The notes beneath the pieces are model-generated. The model made no database searches. It saw nothing but the letters and a program-made list of their open reading frames with translations, and was not told the origin of the DNA. The translations under genes were made by a program, and so were the position numbers. From Antitrichia curtipendula (lineage: Eukaryota > Streptophyta > Bryopsida > Hypnales > Leucodontaceae), in assembly GCA_951230915.1 (NCBI GenBank), contig OX579642.1, positions 8,990,001 through 9,054,000 on the forward strand: a stretch of DNA of 64,000 bases, written 5' to 3'. Below are positions 1 through 12,791 of the stretch, one piece after another. How positions within the stretch are numbered: the first letter of the stretch is position 1; each line of letters opens with the position of its first letter.

Positions 1-1480
1 CTGGTAGAATTAGCTTGCATCTGAGGTTACTTGTCGCTTGGATACTTGCCTACTTGTCCGTGTCATTGAGTCTACCTCCTAAATGAGTCGTTAAGGGTAT
101 CACTGGGTATCTAGATCTGTGTGGCGTAGTGAGTAGAAATATCCCTAACAAGACTCTAGGTTAGCCTTAAGACTATAGTAATTCTCCTTCTAACTTGCAT
201 CTTATACCTTGGTGTTTCTGTTAACCTACTATTTTTGTTGTTAGATGATATCTCATAGTTACATTATTTTTGGGATAAACCTTTTTGGTTACCAATTATT
301 TGTTCATAGTTGCAGAGTTTATCTTTGAAGGAAAGCATTAAGGATAGCACTTGCTAGTCCATTTGGCTTAGCTAGTAGAACTACTACAACACACTTTATT
401 AGTTCTATGAGTTCTTCCTCCTTTAAACTTGCCTTTGATTGCCTTTGATATTAATTTTGTTTGGGTGTTTTTTTTTGGTAGTTTTGAGGTTTATAGTTAT
501 TGATTATTTGTCCATGTTTTTATAGAGTTTACCTTTGAAGGGAGACTTCAAGGTTAGCACTTGTTATTAGAGGTCCAACTCCGAATAGATTCTTTATTTG
601 TGCTAGTTCTATGATTAGAGTTTTCTTCTCTTCTTAAGATGAGATGTATTAATTTCAAGGGATTTACATCTTGTCCATGTTTTGTTGTGATGTTAGGTAC
701 TTGTGGACAAACCAACTCATCCGAAACTCACTACTCGCAACCATGATTGTGGTGTTCATGGTTCCTTGGTTCTTCCGCATCGCCTATTTCTAAAAAATAG
801 AAGGAAAAAAAGTCTTGCTTCTGTTGTGATTTTACTTTTTGTAGATGGAGATAGGTTTGTATAGCAGGTTTTCAGGTGAGCGTCCTGCCTCATGTAAATT
901 TATCAAAAGATCTGTAAGGCTTGCCTCTGGTATGTTTTTCTTGGCACTTGCGTTTGGTTGGACTCGTCCTTTTCTTTTCTTTTTTGTTTCATTTGGGTTA
1001 TTGATTCAGTGAAGGAAATGCTGGAATGCTAAAATGATGGATCAAAAACGTTGCTGCTTGTAAGTTATTTCTAGTTCACATGACGCAGTTTCACAAATAT
1101 GATTGAAAGGATAAGTCTGACAATAGTACAAAACATTTATGAACAAGTTCACTGAAATTAGTTTTACATATGATTGAAAATAAGAACTTACTCTGACTAT
1201 GATACAAAACAATATACGGTAGCCCTGACATCATCCGAGTACCGAATCTTGTTACTATTTTAGGATTGGTACATCACAAACAGTTCAACCACAAAATGTG
1301 CACCATAAGTGAAAAGATTCTGTGCTTACACGACGCTGGTTTAAATTTGGTACAAGTATACGACTCTTACTTTTAAGGTTCAACTGAATTTGAAGTCTTT
1401 CTATGAATGATATTGCCCAATACACGATTGCCAGAGCTGTTCTTCGGCTCCGTGCTTATGGAAGATTAACACCAAATTCC
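1..1480. other. Non-genic spacer with a diverged tandem duplication
   Basis: No convincing coding exon is visible. Two diverged copies of a roughly 200-bp segment lie in tandem: 287-420 and 489-625 share the phrases 'gagtttatctttgaagg'/'gagtttacctttgaaggg', 'agcacttg' and 'tagttctatga'. The rest is AT-rich unique-looking sequence on the 3' side of the OSCA-like gene. Confidence 0.4.
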
Positions 1481-1504
1481 TTTGTCTTCATTTCCCCGAA
1501 AGAG

Positions 1505-1660
1505 TTTCTTTTTGTTTTTTGTTTTTTGTTTTTTGAACAAATGGGAAACCCACTGCATTAAAAAACGAACCAAATACACGTCAGCCAAGCCACAAAGTCT
1601 GGACAGTGAAGAGAAAAAGAGCATGAGAGAACAGAAACGGAACACAGAACACGGAAGACC
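1505..1660 (-). mobile_element. L1-like LINE 3' tail (5'-truncated)
   Basis: Read on the minus strand, this segment runs through CT-rich sequence, 'tttgtggcttggctga' and 'ttttttaatgcagtgg', and ends in an A-rich tail broken up as repeated CAAAAAA. The same order of motifs (TTTGGCTT, TTAAT[AG]CAATGGTTCTC, then poly-A-like) occurs at 22735-22860 and 28960-29103. Plant L1-type LINEs commonly end this way with 5' truncation. No reverse transcriptase remains, so the class assignment rests only on the shared tail. Confidence 0.45.
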
Positions 1661-2146
1661 TACACAAAGGAGCACGTCTGAGGGTCCTCTCTGTTCCAGC
1701 AAATGGACCAAAAGAGTTTTTTCAGCACCTCGACCCAAATCTACATTATGGTCGAGGTGGACACGTTTGGGACTGTTAGGGTGGTAATTTGCTTGTTATC
1801 AAAGTTGGGTTCATAGATTAGGCCTCATAACTTATCACTGTAAAAAAAGCAGTTGTGCGGGATAAAGAAATTGACAGCTTGTTCCTACCATTGCAATTCA
1901 GTATTGCATCTATACTCTAATTGTATGTCAGTAGCTATTTTGCACAGGACCAGTCAATGGCAATTCTATTTGAAGGTAGGAAACTGAGATTGATTCCGGC
2001 CTTCAATTCTTAAGTAGCTTCATGAGTGAGAATATGATAAAGCTCGAGTCTAGGTGCACAGTGAAGTTTACCTTGCAGCAACTGAAAGATGCTGGTCCAT
2101 GCAAGCAATTTTACAAAATCCAGTGATGCGAAATGGTTTACCTACT

Positions 2147-5100
2147 TCATGGATTTTCTCCTGTCCTTGGAGTAGACAAGGAGTCGATGATGAGTTTTAA
2201 GCTGCCCTGCTCGTACTGCTTGTCAGCATTGGATTGTGGCGTGCTCTTTTTCACAGGTCCAATTGATGATTCAGCATTTCTCCTCTCGAGTAGGTTGTGG
2301 ATGCCGCCTTTATCCGAGGTCATTGTACTGTCCTCCGCCAAAGCTGCTTTGATCGCAGGATGCAGATACGCTGTTTCTAGAAAGCTCCTCACATCTAGGT
2401 TGGGCTCAAGAGTCCTTTCTAAGTTGTCCTTCGCCCGGGCTTCCTGATGACCATCATCACATAGGCGTCTCCTGTTAGACAGCTCAAACAATGGACCTCA
2501 TCTGCATGGAGTACCTTTTTGGAAAGTCATCCATTTACAATCACTTTGCTTGAAAGAAAAGAGACTCTTCTAGGTTCTTTCCCAGTCAAAGATGCTTCAA
2601 TGAGATGCCTTGTACGTGCAATGGCAGCAATGACTATAATCCTAGGTAATCTCGGCTCGTGTAGGGACCTTGTTTTTCAAAATTCAACATTTCATTACTT
2701 TTTCGTTTGTATCCAACAATACGAATTCTAGTGCTTTGGTATCCTCTCAAAAATGGGGACAAGATCCACCCAATAAAATTGGTTTCTAAATCATGGAAAC
2801 CACGCGAAACTGCTGAAGCCGCGGGCATGGGTTCCCTACTTTTGTGCCACAATCAACGGGAGCGGAGATGCATCACGAATCGAGAACATTGCTGATTGCT
2901 GACCAGTGTACTAAAAATCTACCATCATGGTGAACACGTGTCCCACTAATGGACGAAAATGAGATATTTGAGCTCTTTCTTTCAAACACCACTCAAGAAG
3001 AAACATATAAGTGTATCAAACCTGTAATGGGTACTGGTCGAATGCAGGTCCATATCGCTCCATGCAGTACAAATGAAAGAATATTGTTATAATGGGCAGT
3101 GGTAGCAAGAGAGGAGTAGACGCTGCACACCGTTTGATTGAGAAGAGCCCAATCAAGGTGATGTGGGTAATCAGAAGAGCCACTACAATAAATCGATGTA
3201 TAAGCGGCCAGAATGCCGCGGAACTTTCGTACTTTGGCTCGTAGACATTTATCACCTGGAAACAGTCGAGCTATGTCAGGCTTGGTAAGTGTGACTGCCA
3301 GAATAACAAATGTTAGGTTTATTCAGCCATAGACGTTGGATCTCACCGACTATATCACCAGAATAAAAAACACTTAGATCATTAGAGCATGCAATTCGAA
3401 TCAACGCGGGAAGATCTCAGTACAGACGCCAGAATTTCATCTGGATTTATTACTGGAATATTTTCAAAACAAATTGCGTAACGAATACGTTCAAACAGGA
3501 AGTGCTGGATTTCTGGTTCAGCAAATACTTAGTTCCTACTGAACAGAAAATTCACTCTTGCATGGGACACCTTTGGCGAAAATTGAACCCCACTGAATTT
3601 GAAGTATAGTATATCAAACAGGTTCGCATTGCGAAAATTACAAGAACTGATCAGTTTCACGATAATTAGGTGAAGCTTGGAAGACAGAAGTGGGTACCTG
3701 GTTTCGATATATGATGTATCCAAAGGCGAAGAAGACGATAGTGAATGGCAAGATGAGCGGGGAAATGACTGCATAAACTAGGCCGACGAGAAAGTAAAGC
3801 CCCAGTTTTGGCAGAAGTGCATGGTATTGAGGCGTTGTGAATGCCATTGCTTTATTTCTATCTCTCTCCGTTTTCACGATCACCATATTCTGCAAATGAT
3901 ACCACAAAAAGGCCCAAAGCCGCAGAGCTTCTGCTGCAACAGTCGACCAGCCATCCACCATTATGTACGTGATGAAAAATGTCGACTTCATGGGTATGGA
4001 ACTCCCGAAAGCCTTAGGGACCCTGCAATAGACATTCAACCATGAAATGCTCAATTTACAATGGACGTCTTACTGTGCGGGTTTGCACTTCATCAATCAC
4101 CAGCTGTCGTACCCTTGACATGTTCAGCGAATTTTTCCCTGAGAAATTTGTGGGAAATGCGTAATGTACGTACAAATTATCAAGAGGCACAGAAAACTTT
4201 TGTACCTGATTGGGGAGTTGATATACTGCTTCAGTTGCTCAAACACAGAACCGACGATAACATTGCCGAAAAAGACGTTGACGACCATAACAATGAAATA
4301 CTTCGTGGCGGCACTTCTCTCAATTTTTGATAATGAGACACGGCCTTCAAATTTAGAGAGAAACATCATCAGCTGAGGAAGAAACGTGAGCGACAACTTC
4401 AGCGAAAGGCCTGGCAGAAAACCTTGGAGCACGGACCTTATAAATCTCCTGAAAGAATGGCATCACCAAGTCAGTAATGCATACTGCCTAGGAAGTTGCA
4501 ATGTCCACTGCCTACATTTCACGTTTGCTATAGTAGTTACAACCTTCCTGGAACTATAGTGCGCATATCTATCTAGGAAATTTCACCTTCTAAAAACACA
4601 GAGAAGATAGAAGCTTACTGATCAATGAGAGGTTTGAGGAAGTGGAAGTTCTTGTCTAAAGAGTCCAAATTCGCCAAAGATTGGACAAAGGTAATTGGAA
4701 TCATGAAGAAAGACGCAATGAAGAAGATGATGAATCCCACGAGCAGCTGTCGTGAAGTTAGCTCCATGTAAGGTATAGACAGATTATCCCAGCAGACATC
4801 CCGAGCTTCTGGAGCCCAATCTGTCAACCAGCATGTTGAATCCTTGCTCTGTTGCGTTTGTGCGCACACTGCAGCTCCCCATCGTGAGTTAAATGACACA
4901 AACCCCGCCTTCATCACACATTTTTCGTTTGACAAGATGTGGCACCGCAGAGTCTTAATCTGCCAAAGCATGGAAGTTCTTCGTCAAAAGCACCTCACAT
5001 CTCTTTGCACATTGCTTACCTAGACTTTCACTAACGTCTCCACAACTATGACTGAGAGCCCATGTTACCAAGTCTAAGCATATGCCACACGCTTGATGTT

Positions 5101-7036
5101 TTTCACATGCTCATAAGAGAGATAGAGAGAGGTGCTAGTTGATTGAATGTCAAACAATTATTGGAAGGGAAACCATGCGGATTTGTTGAGACTTATACAT
5201 TTCCGCCCTAGAAATCGGTACTCGATAAACTATTCAAAAAGAGACATGGTTGACTCAGGCCCTAAAGCCGACTCTAAGAAACACATTTCCTACACCGACG
5301 TCATATGCTGGAGTTCCACGGATAAAGGAAAGCAAGAAAGAGAAACCTCTTCAGTGATGTGATTAAATTTGGAAGTGTAGAAGTCGATTGCATCGACTTT
5401 CTCTCCAACTAGCCGTAAACATCCTTTCTGTGTCACATTATACCATCCTCAGTTAGAATTCTCTTTCGTGAAGTTATTATCTTATCCAAGAGAATCAAAG
5501 AGTTCAAGCAGTAAGAAAATTTTAGAAGAGGTTACCCTAGTTATTGCCCGCTTGGAAGTCTGGTTGACTGCATGTTGCTTCTGGAGATAGTCTATCTTGT
5601 TTAAACATTTTTCCTTCTCTTCGACAAGTAGAGATAAATAATTTGCATCGTAAACAACCTGCAATGTCCCAGCGTTAACAATGAGATTCTAATTCTACAT
5701 ATAGACCTATTGAGATCACCCTTTATAGGTAGCAATCCAAAGAAATAATCCTGTTCGACAACGAGGTATGGTCACTTCGGGGCACAAGTAGGAGAACCTG
5801 GTGGGTGCAATAGTGCTCTGAGTGATTTTCCTTAAAGAAGTTCTCTATCTGCTGGCTCACTTTGATCTGCCGTTCCTTCGGAACTTGCCTCACCAGGATC
5901 TACAAAATGTGAGCAACTCATCAGAACACAGTGTTGAATTGATCTTACCCAAAACTTTAATTTCCAAGATCAAGAACACCTTTTAATGAATTGATCACTT
6001 CAACTAGAACATTCCAAATGCTTGGGTCATAGCACATCTCTAGGTAACCCACACCCAGGGGCAAGTACAAATAGAACAGGACAAAGGAACTGAAAAACCG
6101 GGACTGGCAGTCTGAATGTTGAATGCAGAGAAGAGAATTTACTGTGAATTGATCGGGACGCCGTTTCTGAGCAGCAAGAAAGTTAAATCGTAATTTTTCC
6201 ACTGTTTCATATTCTTTGAAGAGAATGAGGCAAGTCCAAGCAGTATACAGATAAGCTGTCAATAAATGAGCCCAAAGTCTGCCCTGCGCGGGAGGAACAA
6301 TTTTTCATTTTTCATACCGTCAATGGGATCATTAAACAATCACTAGAAACAGCTTTCAACTGTAGCTCAGGTTTACACCAGCATTTCAGAAACATACCGT
6401 TTGGATTTATCGTGCACGTTGGCAATGGAGATTGTGTCGACCGCGCTATAGGCGAAATTAGGATTGGTAGACTGGTAAGATACGAGCTCATTGTCGGTTT
6501 TGCTAATGGGAATCAACACCAAACAACCCCACACCAACATTGGTGAAAAAATCTTCAACCTGCTCGGAGCCAAGGCGAAGCTTCAAATTCAAAATTTTCA
6601 AACTATCCCTCGATGAAACTCAGATTTAGAGGCACCACTTCATTGATCTACTATAGAACAAAAATTCGAGCTCGGGGATCTAGAGATCTCACCCGAGGAG
6701 AAACACTCGCAGAAGAACAGCAGCATCGAGACCAGCGTGCTCAATTAGTTCTGCTTCCGGCATGCGAAGAGTGGTCCATATCCAATCCATAACATGAGCG
6801 TAGCTCTGGATATTCAAATTCACAAATCTTCCGATAGGGTTGGAGCTGCTGCTCCTGGACTCAAACCCTCCAACTGCACCAGCTCTCTGTTTCTGCCCAT
6901 TGAGAAACCATTTGGGAAAATACACTCGCGCATTCATAGGCTGGTTCTTTAGAACCGCAAACGCTAGTAAGAGTACAATGGAGGTCACGATGTTGATCCA
7001 TGCCGCTGTCACTACATCCAGAATATTTCCAGCCAT
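2147..7036 (-). CDS. OSCA/CSC1-like mechanosensitive/osmosensitive cation channel (DUF221 family), 11 exons
   Basis: Splicing joins exons 7036-6693, 6559-6398, 6278-6143, 5899-5798, 5658-5536, 5427-5347, 4959-4619, 4448-4206, 4022-3698, 3255-3022 and 2443-2147. All introns are GT-AG and all phases agree, giving 2388 nt and 795 aa, a normal length for the family. Residues 1-115 are the N-terminal RSN1-type membrane region (ILDVVTAAWINIVTS and MPEAELIEHAGLDAAVLLR are hallmark phrases). The segment to about 350 is the PHM7-like cytosolic domain (DQFT, KVDAIDFYT, GFVSFNSRWGAAVCAQTQQ). Residues 380-690 are the multi-helix pore region (RSVLQGFLPGLSLK, SKFEG, SIPMKSTFFITYIMVDGW, NVYEPKYESSAAFWP). 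The last exon is a soluble tail with EPNLDVRSFLETAYLHP. Members are hyperosmolality- or stretch-gated calcium-permeable channels, usually at the plasma membrane. That function is inferred from family. The start is the first Met, immediately before the conserved first helix. No frameshift or stop is seen in the exons. Confidence 0.95.
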
Positions 7037-7141
7037 AACTTTATTACTGCTTTCAGCAAGTTTGCTACATTGATTTCCAGCGTGCTAGCTGCAATGTAAT
7101 CCTGGTAGGAAATCTTAGAGACCAAAATTTCCACTGGAAAA

Positions 7142-8160
7142 CATGCTAATTCCTTCAATTGTAGTAGGGCAGCTCAAAAGATTGATGATAACTAATGCTT
7201 TCAAGCAGCACTTCCGTTTGATTGTGCCATTGTCCACATAATTCTTCCCGTCGATTTCGATGCATTGATACGATCATGCAGAAACTTTTCTGCAGAGAAA
7301 AGCGTAAATGGTAGCCGCATTCCGGAATTTTTCAGCCCGCTGCAATATAATTTCGCAAGGAACCACTCAAACCTAATTACTCTAAGACACCATCAAACAT
7401 GCTAATACTTCAGTACAGCAGCTCCAAGTGTTGAAGAAAATTAACGCTTGCACGCAGTATTTTCGTTTCATGACCATTCTCCAAAGCATTCTCCAAAGCA
7501 TTCCTCCAGTCGACCTCTGTCAATCACGATCGTGCAAAATTTAATCCACAGTTGAAAACCTTCTGCAGGAGCGAAAAGGTTGGCGTATTCCAATAATTCC
7601 AAACCGCTTTAACATCATTATTTATATTCTAGAAGAGACCTGATTAAACTAAGACTGTCAAACGTCCAGTTCAGGTACAGCAGCTCCAAAGATTGATAGC
7701 AATTGATGCATTAGAAGCATCATTTTCGTTACATGTTGCCATCCTCCAAAATACTCCTCCAGTCGATCTCTATAAGTGCAACAATTACAATCATGCAACA
7801 CCTAATCGGCACTAACTTGCAACCTCCTGAAACAATAGTGAGGTTGCCACATAATTCTAGTAATTTTCAGCCGGCTACAACATAATCCCGTACAAAATCC
7901 CTGAGACCTAATTAAACATAGAAACCTAAACACACTAAGACCGACTCTCTCAACATGCTAATTCTTCCAAATATTTCTCAAACATGCTATTTCTTCCAAT
8001 ACGAGCAGCTCCAAAGGCTGATGATAAATAATTTCATTTTTATATACGCTGCCATGCCATCTCTATGAATGCGATAATCAAGATCATGCAAAAACTAATC
8101 AATCGGAAGTCAGAATTCTTCTCACAGTAGCAATATTGAGCTTCGGTCAGGCGGCATTGA
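7142..8160. repeat. Diverged tandem repeat, four units of about 250-325 bp, upstream of the OSCA-like gene
   Basis: Two ordered anchor motifs recur. GCAGCTC (followed by (C)AAA/CAAG and TTGA) occurs at 7169, 7418, 7680 and 8005. A GATC[AG]TGCA-like motif occurs at about 7272, 7528, 7789 and 8091. 'CATGCTAAT' with a run of CTTC precedes most units. Spacing is 249, 262 and 325 bp; the last unit is longer because the CATGCTA..CTTCC piece (7953-7998) is itself doubled. The array lies in the promoter-side flank of the gene, with no open frame running through it. Confidence 0.65.
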
Positions 8161-8559
8161 AAGACTGAAAGATCGATCTGCTTGGAATGCCAAGAATTTT
8201 CTCAAATTTCCAACTGTCCTGATCCGTCTTTCAAACTTATTCTGTCGCTACTCCTCCGATCCTCGTGACAGAGATGGAAATTCGGGATTGAATCGGAAAA
8301 CGAAAGCGTAATTTTAGGTTCGATTGAATGCGTTTCCATTAGGGATCAATCAAGGCTAGGTCGGAGAAAAACACATGGAGCAGGACTTCGGAGAAACCGC
8401 ACCTTCAAGGCTGCATGACGATGGCCAGCTGCGGGACACGGTTTTAGGTAGAGGGCCCTATGACCAATCGCTTCCAGCGTACTTCACTGCGCGTGGTCTC
8501 AGGTAACGGGTCCAATTACCGGGCATCATGCTGAAAAGGACATGTGCATGTATAAACAA

Positions 8560-10173
8560 CTTTCCACATGAGGTGAACCACCCAAATTACAATTCCGCCC
8601 TCATGTGCTTGTGGTGTACATTTTTGTTTTGAAATGTACTATGTGGATATATAATGACGGAATGGTAAGTGGAGTGGTGATAAATTGGTTCACCTTATTG
8701 CGTGTCAAAATTACCATAAAGCCTTCCCTTTTGAAAAAGAATGTCATCCAAAGGGCACTTCACACTAAGTCCCAAGTCCAAATTTCCTTAGATTGTAAAA
8801 GATGAATTTTTTTTATTTTATCTAGAGTTAAGCGCAAAGGTGCTTACATTTGTATGTGCCACAAGGACAATTTTACAATTAAATGGTCATATGTGTAAGA
8901 ATGTCTTGGCAGATTTATCATAATAAACCAATATTATTATTATTAAATTAAAAATATTATTATTATTATTATTATAACAATAATAATAATAGTAATATAT
9001 CAAAAGAATGATGGATTTTTTTTTTTCAATATTAAATTTGAATGCACAAACCAAAGCTAAAAACATCTTTTTCGGCTATCAATTTTTTGATTGATTCTCA
9101 ATTTGAAAAATAAATTTTTTATTTTCTATAATAATTGAGTCCTCAATGTTTTATCTTTAAATAACATTTCTTGGCTAATCAGGTAGCCCAAAGAGGATCA
9201 AAAATCTCCTTGAAGCTTGGCATAGGTCTTGCTATTTGTCCAATGTTTGCGTAGCCATGCATGTATCAATAAACAATAAACAAAGCTTTGACTATGCAAT
9301 GTAAATGTAGTATTTAGCAAGCAGTATCCACTATAGAAATGAATCCAGTAGGTTGAAATATTCCAAAAAAATCTAAAGCCATTTATCAAAAATTCACTTG
9401 AAATCAAGCCTAAGGGGTTTGGCTTTGCATCTAAGTTGATTTTTTGAAATAAAATTCTCTTTTCACTTGTGCTAAGGATCCCATAATTTATTGTTATTAT
9501 TTAAATGACGTAGATTCCTACTTATTTTTATACAAATTCTCAATTTTTACAAGAAAACAAAAGTTGAAATTTATTGGTCAAGGTTCCAAGCAATGTCTTA
9601 AATCTTATAATGACATCTTTGGACAATCATTATAGTAATGCAAGGATTAAAACCTCCAAAAAATAGAACTAGAAAGGTGGCACAATAAGTCTATGTCTAT
9701 TTCCACAATGACAATGAGACAATGAGAAGCTATATGTTTTTGCTTTGATTGCCTAAATGCATTGATATGTTTCAACAAAAAAATTAAAATAATTTAACAA
9801 TACAAAATATGTTCAATGGCTCATGTGAATACTTTCAAGAGAGAATTGTTGTATGAAAAGTAGATATACCTAATTGCAACACTTTCTTTTAGTCAAACAA
9901 ACACAAAAATTTCATAAGATTGTTAGCAAACTCAAGATAAATATAACCAATGTGGATTTGTAAATTTCCAATACTTTAGTAAAAAAATGTAACAAATTTT
10001 AAGAGTTAAACACAAATTAACCTATTCATAGCACTTATTAACTCACCTTAAATGAACACCCTTGAAACATAAAATGTCTCAACTTTCATTGAATGGTTGC
10101 TTCAAAAAACTTCTCATCTCTCATTGGTTGCTTTTGAAAACTTGTGGTAGATTGTAGTGATAAAAATGGTAAT
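8560..10173. other. AT-rich spacer with TAA microsatellite
   Basis: No gene seen. A run of TTA/TAA trinucleotides at about 8925-9000 is the only simple repeat. A short open stretch at 8605-8805 has no recognisable protein features. Confidence 0.5.
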
Positions 10174-11107
10174 TTAACCCCTAAAGGACCAACATGTGGT
10201 TTTTAGTAAAATAGATTTTTTGGGTAGGTACTTGTGACTAAATATTTCCATATTTATGGCTGAAATTTTAATAGAAGGTGGTGACAAGGACTATCTTTGA
10301 TATAAACTAAATTTTATGACATTTGGAAATAGGAGTCAAAAGTTATGGCCTAATACGTTGCTTTTCTTTTGTAACTGGTTAGTCTGGGCAGATTTTTTTA
10401 AATCACTTTTTTCAAAAATAAAAATTTGATATTGGTTTTCTAGAGTTATATATACATAGAAAGCTTCGAACCAATTTATTTTGACCAATGAGTCAAAAGC
10501 TATGACGAATTTTACTTTGCGGGTAGTTATAGATTCTTTATTCTAAAATAAACTTTGAAGTCTTTTATCTTATTCAATTTTCAATATTTTTTGAAAAAAA
10601 TAAAATCACAGGATGTAGATTGTTTATTACAACATTTCAACCATTGGGATTGGCATTTTTCAATTCCATAACCAAATTCTTCACAATTTTTTATTTTGAA
10701 TCATTCTCTATGTCTTTCTACTTACTACTTTTATCCTATATGATTTACCACTCCAAATGATGTGAAATTTTTCAAGCATGTAGCCAACTTGTCAAGAAAA
10801 AAGAATCCAAAGAAGCACCACCATTTTGGACATTTTTTCATAGAAAAGTGAGCTTGTGAAGTGCAGCTGCCCGATTTTTTGCAGGGCCAAAAAAATGATT
10901 TTAACGAATTTAAATGCTCATATCTTGCAATTCACGTGGTGGAAATTTCTGAAATTTTTACCACATGTTCTCAAGCTAGCATACTACAAGATCCTATAAT
11001 TTTATGTGTCAAAAATAGCTTTTTTTCAAAAATTTGGTACTTCTACTAAAAATGGCAATTTTTGAGCGTTTTCGGTGAAAACATTGTCATGGAACTCTAG
11101 GGGTTAC
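10174..11107 (-). mobile_element. TTAA/CCCC-terminated non-autonomous transposon, family A-like
   Basis: The left end is TTAACCCCTAAAGGACC. The right end is CTCTAGGGG followed by TTAC, a one-base decay of TTAA. Reading inward from the right end gives the family A signature (GACAATGTTTTCACCGAAAACGCTC.. then TGCCATTTTTA), so this copy is inverted relative to 24330-25284. Its left third instead resembles family B (GGGTAGGTACTTGTGAC), so it may be a hybrid subfamily. No transposase frame is present. Confidence 0.7.
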
Positions 11108-11224
11108 CCCACTAAAGCCCTAAATTGCAATTTTTTTTGGCAACATAGCGATTCAGGGCAGCTCAATACATATGGAAATTTTTTTCTTTGATATTTTCAC
11201 ACAACATGTGCCCGAAGAGTAGCT
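11104..11224 (-). mobile_element. Terminal fragment of a family A element
   Basis: The phrases GGCAACATAGCGATTCAGGG, GCAGCTCA, CTTTGATATTTTCACACAA and GTGCCCGAAGAGTAGCTTTA are the reverse complement of the right-hand 120 bp of the family A copies at 25165-25284 and 30790-30912. It is cut off exactly where the next element begins with TTAACCCC, consistent with the 11225 copy having inserted into it. Confidence 0.6.
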
Positions 11225-12151
11225 TTAACCCCTAAAGGACCATCATGTGTTTTTTGGTAACATAGAAATTTTGGGCAGGTATGTGTGACTAGAAATTTGC
11301 ATTATTTAGGTTGAAATTTTAACAGAAGGTGGGAATAAGGAATATCTTTCATATATTCAAAGTCTAATGAAATTTGAAATTACAAATCAAAAGTAACGGC
11401 CTAATATGTTATTTTTTTTCGTTTATTGAGCATATTATAAAAATCACTTTTTTCATAAACAAAAATTTGAAATTGGTTTTGTAGACTTATATATACGTGA
11501 AAAGCTTTAAATCATTCCATTTTGATCAATGAATCAAAAGTTATAAAGAGTTTTAGTTGGTGGGCAATTATGGATTCTCTAGTCTAATATAAACTTTGAA
11601 GTCCTTTATTTTACCCAACTTTTGATATTTTTGGAAAAAAATAAAACCATGGGATGTAGATTATTTATTAAAACGTTACAACCATTGGATTGGAATTTTT
11701 CAATCCTATGCCTAATTTCTTAACAATTTAGTATTTTAGATCATTCTCTATTTTTTTCTACTTACTATTTTTTTCTATATGTTGTGCAAATCCAAATGAT
11801 TTGATTTTTTTCAAACATGTAACCAACTTGCCTACAAGAATGAATCCAAAGAAGCACCACCATTTTGGACATTTTTTTCATACAAATGTGACCTTGTGAA
11901 GTACAGCTGCCCAATTTTTTGCAAGACCAAAAAAAAGGATTTTTGTGACTCCAAATACTAATATCTTGCAATCCACACAGTGGACATTTCTGAAAAAAAT
12001 TCCACACACTTTCAAGTCAGCATACTACAAGATCCTATGGTTATATGTGTCCAAAAATGTGTGTGTTTTCCAAAATTTGTTTTTTATACTAAAAATGGCA
12101 GTTTTGGAGCATTCTTTTGGTGAAAACATAGTCAAGGAATTTAAGGGATTC
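11225..12151 (-). mobile_element. TTAA/CCCC-terminated non-autonomous transposon, family A-like (degraded right end)
   Basis: It starts TTAACCCCTAAAGGACCATC and follows the 10174-11107 copy along its whole length (GGGCAGGTATGTGTGAC, CTTTGAAGTCCTTTATTT, GGATGTAGATTATTTATTA, AAGAAGCACCACCATTTTGG). The right terminus is decayed to GGAATTTAAGGGATT in place of TTTAGGGGTTAA. It stands directly beside the preceding copy in the same orientation. Confidence 0.65.
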
Positions 12152-12159
12152 AAAACTAT

Positions 12160-12250
12160 TCATAATAGTAATTGTTGCTCTACATGGGGTGAAGAAACTC
12201 CTTCCCATAGATTCTTTGATTGCCCACAAGCACAAGAGATCTAGGTATGC
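12160..12250 (+). pseudogene. LINE ORF2 C-terminal zinc-knuckle (zf-RVT-like) relic
   Basis: A plus-strand frame reads NCCSTWGEETPSHRFFDCPQ then AQEI and a TAG stop. The pattern C..x..E-E-T-x-S-H-x-F-F-D-C-P-x-A-x-E is the zinc-knuckle module found after the reverse transcriptase in plant L1-type LINEs. Only this module is recognisable. The stop replaces the Trp usually found next, so it is a dead fragment. Confidence 0.5.
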
Positions 12251-12580
12251 CCAATCTATTTTATTCCATATTTAAAATGGTTCTTTTACTGCTAGACCTC
12301 AAGCTCGGTTCAATTTCTTAAATAAAATAAATTGAAATGAAATAAAAAATACTATTTGTAATATACATTTTTTCTAGTTTATTCAAAACATATCAATGCA
12401 TTTTTTTTATTTAATTCTGCTATTCTTGGTTATTGCATGCATAATACCTGGGTGGATTCATCCCAAGTTCTAGAGTAACAATTAGTATAACTTAATTATA
12501 CTATGCAAATATTTTTATTTTATTCTTTAATTACTCTCGATTCAATCTGTCTCAATCTTAAGAAAACAGTATTGAATTAA

Positions 12581-12779
12581 TAAGATAATATGTTCAATTA
12601 CAATACTGTAATTTTATAACTGTATCATTAGTCTCAAATCCCCCAAAATACGTTATTCCGTATAACTTTATGTTTCAATCCAAAAAATACTTAATACCCT
12701 CTATCAATGGAAACTGTCCATGTGTTAAAATTTATAAAAAAAATAAAAAATAATTTATGGATATATTTTTATTTAGAAA
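12581..12779. repeat. 199-bp direct repeat, copy 1
   Basis: It starts TAAGATAATATGTTCAATTA and ends TATTTTTATTTAGAAA. It matches 13509-13707 with few substitutions, including the shared CAAATCCCCCAAAATACGTT and GGAAACTGTCCATGTGTT. The pair flanks an inverted-repeat element. Confidence 0.85.
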
Positions 12780-12791
12780 CTAGTAGTTGGC

